Position numbers and translations under genes: made by a program
The notes under the pieces: generated by a model
What the model was told of the DNA's origin: nothing
Database searches by the model: none
What the model saw: only the letters and a program-made list of their open reading frames with translations
In this document: positions 1-5,440 of the stretch, one piece after another
Position numbering within the stretch: the first letter of the stretch is position 1
How the letters are laid out: the number at the start of each line of letters is the position of its first letter
Assembly (NCBI GenBank): GCA_013698435.1
Contig: JACCVA010000039.1
Coordinates: forward strand, 1 to 5,440
Direction: 5' to 3'
Origin: Nocardioidaceae bacterium
GTDB lineage: Bacteria > Actinomycetota > Actinomycetes > Propionibacteriales > Nocardioidaceae
DNA: 5,440 nt

Positions 1-30
1 CTCACCGAGCGACGAAGGCCCTCACCGAGC
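1..30. repeat. 10-bp direct repeat next to the hairpin
   Basis: CTCACCGAGC occurs at 1-10 and again at 21-30, exactly 20 bases apart. The second copy forms part of the 5' arm and loop of the hairpin at 13-48. The first copy's CTCACC could also pair with GGTGAG at 35-40, allowing a weaker alternative stem. Whether this is functional cannot be judged because the window begins here. Confidence 0.4.
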
Positions 31-48
31 TACTGGTGAGGGCCTTCG
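13..48. terminator. Long perfect hairpin, probable intrinsic terminator of an upstream gene
   Basis: Bases 13-26 (CGAAGGCCCTCACC) are the exact reverse complement of bases 35-48, giving a 14-bp perfect stem around an 8-base loop (27-34). A stem this long is very unlikely by chance. GC-rich hairpins with little or no T-tract are common terminators in actinobacteria, and no T-run follows on either strand here. The most likely role is to end a gene lying left of the window, in either direction. The 3' arm contains the GTG at 36 that could open the downstream reading frame, which argues against that start. A structured leader or attenuator is the alternative. Confidence 0.5.
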
Positions 49-119
49 CCGCCGCCAAGAGGTGGCTGACGAGCGCGTCGAGGGCGATTGGACTTGCAGC
101 GTCGGGGTACAGCCGCGCC

Positions 120-1103
120 GTGGCGGCGTCGGAAACTAGCAGCAGCGACGACCTGAGTGAGGCACGACGCGTCGTTGTCACCGGCGGGGCCGGTTTCCTC
201 GGCTCGTGGGTCTGTGAGGCCCTGGTGGAGCAGGGATGTCTCGTTGTCTGCGTCGACAACTTCGCCACCGGGTCCCCGGCCAACCTGGCGAAGCTGCAGG
301 CCGGTGAGCGCTTCCAGCTGGTGGACGGTGATGTGTCCGCGGGTCTCCATATCGATGGGCAGGTCGACTGGGTGCTGCACCTGGCTTCTCCCGCTTCGCC
401 GGCGCACTACCTGAAGATGCCGATCGAGACCCTGAAGGTCGGCAGCGTGGGCACGATGCACGCCCTGGACCTCGCAGCCGTGCTTGGATCACGGTTCCTG
501 CTTGCCTCCACGTCGGAGGTGTACGGCGATCCGCTGCAGCATCCCCAGCGTGAGGACTACTGGGGCAACGTCAACCCCGTGGGGCCCCGCAGCGTCTACG
601 ACGAGGCCAAGAGGTTCAGTGAGGCACTCACGATGGCCTACCGGACGGCAGGCAAGGTCGACACCGCCATAGTGAGGATCTTCAACACGTATGGTCCCCG
701 GATGCTGGCCGACGACGGGCGGATGATCCCGACCTTCATCAGGCAGGCACTTGACGGGGAACCGTTGACCGTGGCCGGCGACGGTACCCAGACCAGGTCG
801 ATCTGCTACGTCGACGACACCGTCGCGGGACTGCTGGCGATGGTCGCCAGCGAAGCGCCAGGGCCGGTGAACATCGGCAGCCCGGACGAGATGACGGTGC
901 TGGACCTGGCGAGGCGGATCACCTCGCTCACCGGCTCAGCCTCGCAGGTCCGCTTCGTCGACCTGCCGGTCGACGACCCGCGGCAACGCTGTCCGGACGG
1001 TTCCCTGGCCCTTTCGTTGCTGGGGTGGTCGCCGCAGGTGGGTTCTGACGAGGGTCTACGACGGACGATCGAGTGGTTCGAGGCCCAGCGTGCTGGGCGG
1101 TGA
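120..1103 (+). CDS. uxs: UDP-glucuronate decarboxylase (UDP-xylose synthase), extended SDR family
   Basis: Predicted to convert UDP-glucuronate to UDP-xylose through an NAD-dependent 4-keto intermediate, in the cytosol. Counting from GTG120 (327 aa), the Rossmann motif GGAGFLG is at 22-28, with an acidic NAD-ribose ligand at D46 (VDNFATG). Family signatures follow: HLASPASP (87-94), the catalytic TSE triad region in STSEVYGDP (130-138), YxxxK as Y160/K164 (YDEAK), RIFNTYGPR (186-194) and the substrate-side QTRSICYVDD (224-233). These match animal and bacterial UXS proteins closely, and the length suits the family. The start is uncertain. The frame stays open to the left edge, and GTG36 would add 28 residues but lies in the arm of the 13-48 hairpin. 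GTG120 is the only other ATG, GTG or TTG start before the Rossmann motif, but it has no good ribosome site (GGGG, 12 bases upstream). The gene converges on the heptose operon, overlapping it by 48 bases. Family assignment is firm; the start is not. Confidence 0.93.
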   Translation: MAASETSSSDDLSEARRVVVTGGAGFLGSWVCEALVEQGCLVVCVDNFATGSPANLAKLQAGERFQLVDGDVSAGLHIDGQVDWVLHLASPASPAHYLKMPIETLKVGSVGTMHALDLAAVLGSRFLLASTSEVYGDPLQHPQREDYWGNVNPVGPRSVYDEAKRFSEALTMAYRTAGKVDTAIVRIFNTYGPRMLADDGRMIPTFIRQALDGEPLTVAGDGTQTRSICYVDDTVAGLLAMVASEAPGPVNIGSPDEMTVLDLARRITSLTGSASQVRFVDLPVDDPRQRCPDGSLALSLLGWSPQVGSDEGLRRTIEWFEAQRAGR

Positions 1104-2072
1104 GCCGGCCGGGAGACGTGCCGAAGCGACCGCGTGGTCGAGCAGGTCCACCGCGGCTGCAATGACGTCTGCGGGCTGAAGCGCCAGCAGCGCCGGGTCG
1201 ACACGGTCGCCATGAGGGTCGCCGGTGTGCGGCCCCTGCCAGAGCACGCGATGAGGACCGCACGTGCGCGGACCCCACAGCGTCGGTGAGGTCGGTCCGA
1301 ACACGAGCACCGACCTCGTCGCGAAGGCGGTGGCGAGGTGCGCGACACCGGTGTCGCCGGAGATCACCAGCTCTGCCGAGGCGACCACCGCTGCCAGCTG
1401 CAGCAAGGAGGTCCGACCGGCGAGGTTGCACTCAGCCGGGAGGTCAGCCGCCTCGCAGAGTCTCGACGCAAGCGGCCTCTCGTCCGTCGAGCCGGTCACG
1501 ACCACCCGGTTCGGCGACGAGGTCGCCCAACGTGCCACCTCGGCGTAGCGCTCGACCGGCCAGCGACGTGAGGGGGAGGCTGCCCCAGGGTGGATGACGA
1601 CCGCTCCAGTGGCCGGCGGATCGACCGCGGGTGACGGTAGGAGCAGGTCTGTGGGGTCCACGTCGAAGTGGAGTGACTCGTGCAGGAGGCGGCACCAGCG
1701 GTCGACCTCATGCTCGGATGCACACCACGTCGGGCCGCTGGCCCCCGCCGTGGGGTTGGCGAACGCGACTAGCTTGCCCGGGGACAGGTCGGCCAGCAGG
1801 CGGTGACTTTGCGGTCCCTTGCCGTGCAGGTTGACGGCCAGGTCGGGGGGTTCGTCTGGCCAGCCGAGTGGTTGGAGGCCGCTGGCTGGGTGCAGCTCGT
1901 CGACCGCCCCGACGAGGTCGGCGAGGGGGCTGAGCGCCGCTGGAGCCGCCAGGAACACGCGGTGTCCCGGCAGGTTGCGGCGCAAGGCGCGCAGAGCGGG
2001 TACGCCGGTCAGGAAGTCACCGAGGCCCAGCGCACGCAGGACCAGGATGGTCGGACGGCGGCTCAGGGCCAC
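1056..2072 (-). CDS. Glycosyltransferase family 9 (ADP-heptose:acceptor heptosyltransferase-like)
   Basis: A GT9-family enzyme predicted to move a heptosyl residue from a nucleotide-heptose donor to an unknown acceptor; the acceptor cannot be read from the sequence. With the GTG at 2072 the protein is 338 aa. It opens with the family N-terminal motif LRALGLGDFLTGVPALRAL (12-30), including the GD pair. It then has HPGAASPSRRWP (161-172) at the start of the donor-binding half, SGDTGVAHLA (238-247) and VFGPTSPTLWGP (257-268), all typical of WaaC/WaaF-like proteins. The start was chosen because it puts the first beta strand at the usual place. The start at 2117 would add 15 residues encoded inside the SDR gene with no spaced ribosome site. 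AAGG lies only 3 bases before GTG2072, so initiation probably depends on coupling to the SDR gene, which it overlaps by 10 bases. The 3' end overlaps the decarboxylase gene by 48 bases. The family call is firm; heptose as donor is inferred from the operon. Confidence 0.9.
   Translation of the reverse strand: MALSRRPTILVLRALGLGDFLTGVPALRALRRNLPGHRVFLAAPAALSPLADLVGAVDELHPASGLQPLGWPDEPPDLAVNLHGKGPQSHRLLADLSPGKLVAFANPTAGASGPTWCASEHEVDRWCRLLHESLHFDVDPTDLLLPSPAVDPPATGAVVIHPGAASPSRRWPVERYAEVARWATSSPNRVVVTGSTDERPLASRLCEAADLPAECNLAGRTSLLQLAAVVASAELVISGDTGVAHLATAFATRSVLVFGPTSPTLWGPRTCGPHRVLWQGPHTGDPHGDRVDPALLALQPADVIAAAVDLLDHAVASARLPAGSPPSTLGLEPLDRPS
1083..1098. repeat. Short inverted repeat inside the overlapping gene ends
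   Basis: GCCCAGC (1083-1089) and GCTGGGC (1092-1098) are perfect reverse complements separated by GT. As RNA on either strand this gives a 6-bp stem with a 4-base loop. It lies within the 48-base region shared by the two convergent coding sequences, where a bidirectional terminator would be useful. There is no T-tract and the stem is short, so it may be chance in GC-rich DNA. Confidence 0.25.
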
Positions 2073-2746
2073 GAGCCTTCGATCGAGGGTGTCACGACGA
2101 GCTCCCGCACCTCGCACCCCTCGGGCTGGCCCAACGCGAACACGATGGCATTGGCGACATCTTCCGGCCGGTTGAGCTTGGCGTCCGGCGGCGGTTTGTA
2201 CTGCTCGTCGCGCCCGTCGAAGAACGGTGTCTGCATGCCACCGGGCACCAGCATCGTGACCCCGACCCGCCCGGCGGTCTCGGCGGCGAGCGCACGGGTG
2301 AAGCCGACGACCCCGAACTTCGACGCGCAGTACGCCGTCGCGTCACTCAGCGCGCGCAGCCCGAGCGTCGAGGCGACGGTCACGACTCGGCCGTGCCGCT
2401 CGACGAGGTCGGGCAGCGCCGCACGCACCACGGCGACCGTCCCCAGCAGGTTGACCATGACGACCGCGTCCCACTCGTCGGGGTCGACGTCCTCGAGTCG
2501 TCCGCACGAGTCGATGCCGGCACAGGTGACCACCGCGTCGATGCCGCCGAGCCGCTGCGAGCAGGAGCGCACCGCGGCCTCGGCGGCGCGGCGGTCCGCG
2601 AGGTCGACGATCTCGTAGTCGTACTCCCCGCCCGGTCGCACCCGGTCGAAGACCAGTGGGCGGCCACCGGCGGCCGCGACGGCATGTGCGGTGGCGGCAC
2701 CCAAACCGGATGCACCACCTGTGACGAGGACGGTTCCCAAGGTCAT
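2063..2746 (-). CDS. Classical short-chain dehydrogenase/reductase, substrate unknown
   Basis: An NAD(P)-dependent oxidoreductase of the classical SDR family, 227 aa, cytosolic. The cofactor motif TGGASGLG is at 9-16. An Asp after the second beta strand (D34 in VFDR) suggests NAD(H) rather than NADP(H). The usual NNAG is replaced by TCAG (74-77). The catalytic tetrad is complete: N99, S126, Y139 and K143 (YCASK), with Ser exactly 13 residues before Tyr as in FabG. PGGMQTPF (168-175) is the common post-active-site segment. The frame runs open upstream to 3091 inside hldE, but ATG2746 has a strong AAGGAG 8 bases upstream and the Rossmann motif begins right after it. This ATG overlaps the hldE stop as ATGA. 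The protein is far shorter than HldD, an extended SDR of about 310-330 aa, and lacks that architecture, so it should not be called ADP-heptose epimerase. Its place between hldE and a heptosyltransferase-like gene suggests action on a sugar intermediate, which is inference only. Confidence 0.9.
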   Translation of the reverse strand: MTLGTVLVTGGASGLGAATAHAVAAAGGRPLVFDRVRPGGEYDYEIVDLADRRAAEAAVRSCSQRLGGIDAVVTCAGIDSCGRLEDVDPDEWDAVVMVNLLGTVAVVRAALPDLVERHGRVVTVASTLGLRALSDATAYCASKFGVVGFTRALAAETAGRVGVTMLVPGGMQTPFFDGRDEQYKPPPDAKLNRPEDVANAIVFALGQPEGCEVRELVVTPSIEGSWP

Positions 2747-4206
2747 GACGACATCTCCTTCGAGCTGGTGGTCGTGGTGGTTGAGCTGCGGCCCGCGCTC
2801 TCGACGAGGTGGGTGGTCGAACGCCCTGCCAGGTAAGGCACCACCACCGTCTGGCCGCCCCACTCGACCAGCACCTCCGCCTCGGGCACGTCCCGACCGG
2901 CGTAGTCCCCGCCCTTGACCCAGATGTCGGGCCGCAGCACGCGCAACGCCTCGAGCGGAGTGCTCTCGTCGAAGACGACGACGGCGTCGACGCACTCCAA
3001 CGCTTCCAGGACCTCCACCCGGTCTGGCATCGGAACGAGCGGACGGTTGTCGCCCTTGAGACGCCGGACAGAGGCGTCGGAGTTGAGGCAAACGACCAGG
3101 CAGTCACCGAGGCTGCGGGCGGCCGTCAGCGCCGAGACATGACCGGCGTGCAGCAGGTCGAAGCAACCACCGGTGGCGACCACCACGCCGCCATCGTGGC
3201 GCACTCGCCGCAGTACGGCTTCAACCGACCGCTCGGACGGCACACGGCTGTCGGCGTCCGTGAGCGGAAGATCGTCTAGGGGCGCTTCCGATGCGGCGAC
3301 GGGGCTTGCCGGACCGCCTGAGGCGACGTATGCCGAGGCGGCCGTGACCGCGGCCTGAACCGCCTCGGCTGGGATCAGCCCGGAGCCCAACGCGATCGCC
3401 GCGGCTGACGCGAACCGGTCCCCGGCGCCGCAGGCGTCGCGGCAGTCCACCTCAGGTGCCGGCACCACCACCGGCGCGCCGTACCCGTAGGAGAGCAGTG
3501 CGCCGCGCGCCGACATGGTGACGGCCACCGCTCCCACCCGCCAACCGTCGACGAGCGCGTCGGCGTGATGGGCGGCGGTCGCCAAGGCGCTGCCCACGCG
3601 CTGACGACGGCCACGGCGGTCGGCCCAGTCGGCCGCCTCAGTGGAGTTCGGGGTGACCAGCTGTGCCCCGGCGACCGGCTGGCTGCCGCGCGGGTGCGGG
3701 TCCCACACCAGAGGTGTCGGCCGGGGACGGCGCGACAGCACGTCGCGCAGCTCGTCCACGCCCGTAATGCCCCGCCCGTAGTCGGAGACAAGGACCGCGT
3801 CCGCTGCCGCCACCGCATGCTCGACGTCAGTCGGCAGCGCGCCGAACGTGCCGAGGTCGGTTCCGCGGTCGAGCCGGACGATGGACTGGCCGCCGCTGCG
3901 CACCCGATACTTCACCGGTGTCGGACCGTCGTAGGGCACTCGGATCACGGTCACGTCGACGAGCAGCTCCGCCAGCCGGTCGCCGGCCTGGTCGTCTCCC
4001 CACGCGGTTACCAGTTGCACGTCGTGGCCGTCCCTGGCAGCCATCATCGCTGCGAGAGCCGCGCCGCCCGGGCGCGGGTGCTCGACGATCTCGTCAACGA
4101 CCGGGACGGGTGCGTCGGGGCACACCCTGTCCACCCGGCCGACAGCATCGATGTCCAACAGGGAGTCGCCGACGACCGTGAGCCGGATCGCCGCCCGGGC
4201 CGTCAC
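2743..4206 (-). CDS. hldE: Bifunctional heptose 7-phosphate kinase / heptose 1-phosphate adenylyltransferase
   Basis: Predicted to make D-glycero-beta-D-manno-heptose 1,7-bisphosphate (N-terminal kinase) and later ADP-heptose from the 1-phosphate (C-terminal adenylyltransferase). The 487 aa cover both domains in the usual order. The PfkB/ribokinase-like kinase spans about 8-300, with VGDSLLDID (12-20), CPDAPVPVV (29-37), PGGAA (46-50), LVSDYGRG (139-146), TPN (185-187) and the anion-hole motif DACGAGD (257-263). The nucleotidyltransferase spans about 340-468, with GCFDLLHAGH (347-356, HxGH), NSDASVRRLKGD (375-386), VKGGDY (430-435) and GRSTT (461-465). An unusual point is that the Asn normally found in GGAAN of the kinase is Leu51 (GGAAL). 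A low-complexity Ser/Thr tail fills 470-487. The start is GTG4206, overlapping the gmhA stop as GTGA, with GGGAG 6 bases upstream. The neighbouring gmhA supplies its substrate. The family call is very secure. Confidence 0.95.
   Translation of the reverse strand: MTARAAIRLTVVGDSLLDIDAVGRVDRVCPDAPVPVVDEIVEHPRPGGAALAAMMAARDGHDVQLVTAWGDDQAGDRLAELLVDVTVIRVPYDGPTPVKYRVRSGGQSIVRLDRGTDLGTFGALPTDVEHAVAAADAVLVSDYGRGITGVDELRDVLSRRPRPTPLVWDPHPRGSQPVAGAQLVTPNSTEAADWADRRGRRQRVGSALATAAHHADALVDGWRVGAVAVTMSARGALLSYGYGAPVVVPAPEVDCRDACGAGDRFASAAAIALGSGLIPAEAVQAAVTAASAYVASGGPASPVAASEAPLDDLPLTDADSRVPSERSVEAVLRRVRHDGGVVVATGGCFDLLHAGHVSALTAARSLGDCLVVCLNSDASVRRLKGDNRPLVPMPDRVEVLEALECVDAVVVFDESTPLEALRVLRPDIWVKGGDYAGRDVPEAEVLVEWGGQTVVVPYLAGRSTTHLVESAGRSSTTTTTSSKEMSS
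2755..2760 (-). promoter_or_regulatory. Ribosome binding site of the SDR gene
   Basis: AAGGAG on the minus strand, 8 bases before ATG2746, lies within the last codons of hldE (K483-E484). It is the strongest ribosome site in the window and fixes the SDR start against the much longer upstream-open frame. Confidence 0.8.
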
Positions 4207-4868
4207 GCCGGTCTCCCGGCGGGCGACGCGACGGTGAGGACATCCTCGAACGCCACCGTTGCCGGCGCCAGCCCGAGCGCCTGGTCATAGCTCGCGCACA
4301 GGATATGAAGAGCGACCAGATGCAGCTCCTGAACCGTGGCCGTGTACGCCGCCTCGACGCAGAGCGTCTCGTCGGCTACCTCTGCCAGCGGGTTGGGGCG
4401 GGGCCCGGTGAAGGCAATCACCCGCACCCCGATCGAGCGTGCCCGCCGAGCCGCGGTGACGATGTTGGGACTTCGCCCGCTCGTCGACATCAGCACCAAC
4501 ACGTCCCCGGTACGCCCGTGCGCCTCCACCTGACGAGCGAACAGCTCCTCGACCGGATAGTCGTTGATGATGGCGGTCAGGCTCGAGGTCTCCGCGCTCA
4601 AGCAGATGGCGGAGCACGGGGGTCGGTCGTCGCGGTAACGCCCGACCAGCTCAGCGGTGAGGTGTTGTGCCTGGGCAGCACTGCCTCCGTTACCGGCCGC
4701 CAGGACGCGGCCCCCGGCGGCGTAGACCTGAGCGATCTCGGCGCCCCAACGGGCGGCGATGTCGACGCACGGCTTGAACGACTCGAGCGCGCGCAGCAGC
4801 TCCTCGACATGGCGATGGTCACACGGAGTCGGTCGAGGGGCCTGGCCGGCACGCGTAGGCGCGGTCAT
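4203..4868 (-). CDS. gmhA: Phosphoheptose isomerase (sedoheptulose 7-phosphate isomerase)
   Basis: Catalyses the first committed step of heptose synthesis, sedoheptulose 7-phosphate to D-glycero-D-manno-heptose 7-phosphate, in the cytosol. It is a SIS-domain protein of 221 aa. The phosphate-binding AGNGGSAAQAQH (58-69) and AELVGRYRDDRPP (72-84) match GmhA closely, followed by the second phosphate loop STSGRSPN (128-135). The active-site and metal residues known from E. coli GmhA (H61, E65, Q172, H180) all appear at a constant +8 offset as H69, E73, Q180 and H188, so the enzyme looks intact. It is longer than the 192-aa E. coli protein by about 8 residues at the front and 21 at the end. ATG4868 was chosen because GGAGG lies 7 bases upstream and the ATG overlaps the preceding stop as ATGA. 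The gene continues directly into hldE, the next enzyme. Generic SIS sugar isomerases such as DiaA are similar in fold, but the hldE neighbour and retained catalytic residues favour GmhA. Confidence 0.93.
   Translation of the reverse strand: MTAPTRAGQAPRPTPCDHRHVEELLRALESFKPCVDIAARWGAEIAQVYAAGGRVLAAGNGGSAAQAQHLTAELVGRYRDDRPPCSAICLSAETSSLTAIINDYPVEELFARQVEAHGRTGDVLVLMSTSGRSPNIVTAARRARSIGVRVIAFTGPRPNPLAEVADETLCVEAAYTATVQELHLVALHILCASYDQALGLAPATVAFEDVLTVASPAGRPA
4213..4217 (-). promoter_or_regulatory. Ribosome binding site of hldE
   Basis: GGGAG on the minus strand, 6 bases before the GTG at 4206, inside the last codons of gmhA. It supports GTG4206 as the start, which gives a GTGA stop/start overlap. 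Confidence 0.6.
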
Positions 4869-5440
4869 CGGATCGCCTCCGTGGTCGGCTGCTGGGAGCG
4901 ACTGAGTACCGACTCATAGACGGCCTCAGTGGCGGCGGCCACCTGCTCCCATCGGTACGTCGCGGCAGCCCTGCGATAGCCCGCCTCGCCGTAGCGCCGG
5001 CACCGCGCCGGGTCGGCCAGCAGCCGCTGCAGCACGCGGGCCAACAGGTATGGACGGCGGGGCGGCACGAGCTCACCGGTCTCACCGGGCACGACGGTGT
5101 CGAGCAGTCCGCCGACGGCGGTGCCGACGACGGGGCGGCCGTTCGCCATCGCCTCGACGGGAACGATCCCGAACGGCTCGTACCAGGGCACGGCGACGAC
5201 CACGTCGCTGGCTCGGATCAGCCGCGGTACGTCGGCGTGGCTGACCCGGCCGAGGAAACGGACGCGGTCGGCGATCCCGGTACGCCGGGCCAGGTCACGT
5301 AGCCGGCACACCTCCGGGTCCGCGGCGAGCGCATCCCAGGACGGCCCGCCGGCGATGGTCAGCTCCACGCCCGGCAGCTGCGCGAGGGCGGTCACCACGT
5401 CGCCGACGCCTTTGCGCTCGACCAGACGGCCGAGCACGAG
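4865..5440 (-). CDS. Glycosyltransferase family 4 (group 1), C-terminal part
   Basis: The last 191 residues of a retaining GT-B glycosyltransferase; the N-terminal acceptor-binding half lies beyond the right edge. The visible part opens with LVLGRLVERKGVGDVV, the strand and loop that usually begin the donor-binding Rossmann domain of GT4 enzymes. It continues through VELTIAGG and RVRFLGRVSH to the EX7E signature in WYEPFGIVPVEAMA, which contacts the nucleotide sugar, and then GRPVVGTAVGG. The C-terminal helix YRWEQVAAATEAVYESVL is also typical. A GTG near the window edge is internal to the domain and is not the start. The stop overlaps the gmhA start as ATGA, so this gene is the first visible member of the heptose operon, whose promoter must lie further upstream, outside the window. 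Donor and acceptor cannot be named; the operon makes a heptose- or xylose-containing glycan plausible. Confidence 0.92.
   Translation of the reverse strand, partial: LVLGRLVERKGVGDVVTALAQLPGVELTIAGGPSWDALAADPEVCRLRDLARRTGIADRVRFLGRVSHADVPRLIRASDVVVAVPWYEPFGIVPVEAMANGRPVVGTAVGGLLDTVVPGETGELVPPRRPYLLARVLQRLLADPARCRRYGEAGYRRAAATYRWEQVAAATEAVYESVLSRSQQPTTEAIR
4876..4880 (-). promoter_or_regulatory. Ribosome binding site of gmhA
   Basis: GGAGG on the minus strand, 7 bases before ATG4868, within the final codons of the upstream glycosyltransferase gene. It supports the chosen gmhA start and coupled translation. Confidence 0.7.

Noticed and set aside
60..120. Promoter for the decarboxylase gene (TTGGAC at 88-93)
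   Set aside because: No -10-like hexamer sits at a usable distance, so a promoter cannot be supported from sequence.
2..283. Minus-strand open frame ending at the left edge
   Set aside because: Its start lies inside the decarboxylase Rossmann region. Its resemblance to the plus-strand frame near KALT...VRAF comes only from the palindrome at 13-48.
1803..2618. 271-aa plus-strand open frame antisense to the GT9 and SDR genes
   Set aside because: It lies opposite two well-recognised genes, is dominated by low-complexity Ser/Arg/Thr/Ala, and has no recognisable domain; such frames are expected in GC-rich DNA.
2063..2746. Calling the SDR gene hldD (ADP-heptose 6-epimerase)
   Set aside because: It is about 100 residues too short and of classical, not extended, SDR type, with a YCASK active site and FabG-like layout.
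2747..3091. Longer (342-aa) form of the SDR beginning inside hldE
   Set aside because: The added 115 residues overlap hldE in another frame, are Arg/Gly-rich without a fold signature, and ATG2746 has an excellent ribosome site right before the Rossmann motif.
2343..3107. 254-aa minus-strand frame spanning the hldE/SDR junction
   Set aside because: It runs out of frame with both real genes and is Arg-rich with no motif; the ATGA junction explains the region.
3565..4290. 241-aa plus-strand open frame antisense to hldE
   Set aside because: Arg/Gly/Ala/His-rich shadow of a secure gene, with no family motif.

Overview
This window is GC-rich, strongly GC-biased at third codon positions and very densely coding, which points to an actinobacterium; that assignment is inferred from composition and gene style only. 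It holds six protein genes and no recognisable rRNA, tRNA, CRISPR array or insertion sequence. No stretch longer than about 300 bases lacks a gene.

Layout: bases 1-119 carry a long perfect hairpin that looks like an upstream terminator. A UDP-glucuronate decarboxylase (UDP-xylose synthase) gene then runs on the + strand, from about 120 (or further upstream) to 1103. The rest of the window is one minus-strand operon read from 5440 down to 1056: a group 4 glycosyltransferase (its 5' end lies beyond the window), the phosphoheptose isomerase gmhA, the bifunctional heptose kinase/adenylyltransferase hldE, a classical short-chain dehydrogenase/reductase (SDR), and a family 9 (heptosyltransferase-like) glycosyltransferase. 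Every junction in this operon is an overlap (ATGA, GTGA, ATGA, then 10 bases), so the genes are very probably translationally coupled. The operon and the decarboxylase gene converge, and their coding regions overlap tail to tail by 48 bases.

How the genes fit together: GmhA turns sedoheptulose 7-phosphate into D-glycero-D-manno-heptose 7-phosphate. HldE phosphorylates this and later adenylylates the 1-phosphate to give an ADP-heptose. The 1,7-bisphosphate phosphatase (GmhB) and the ADP-heptose 6-epimerase (HldD) of the standard pathway are not in the window. The GT9 and GT4 enzymes are the likely consumers of nucleotide sugars, and the decarboxylase supplies UDP-xylose. The simplest reading is part of a cluster for a heptose- and possibly pentose-containing surface glycan or glycosylated metabolite in a Gram-positive-type organism, where lipopolysaccharide core is not expected. 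The least explained member is the small SDR. It is not an HldD-type enzyme, yet it is locked between hldE and the glycosyltransferase. No gene family here is unknown; the interest lies in the combination and in some details.
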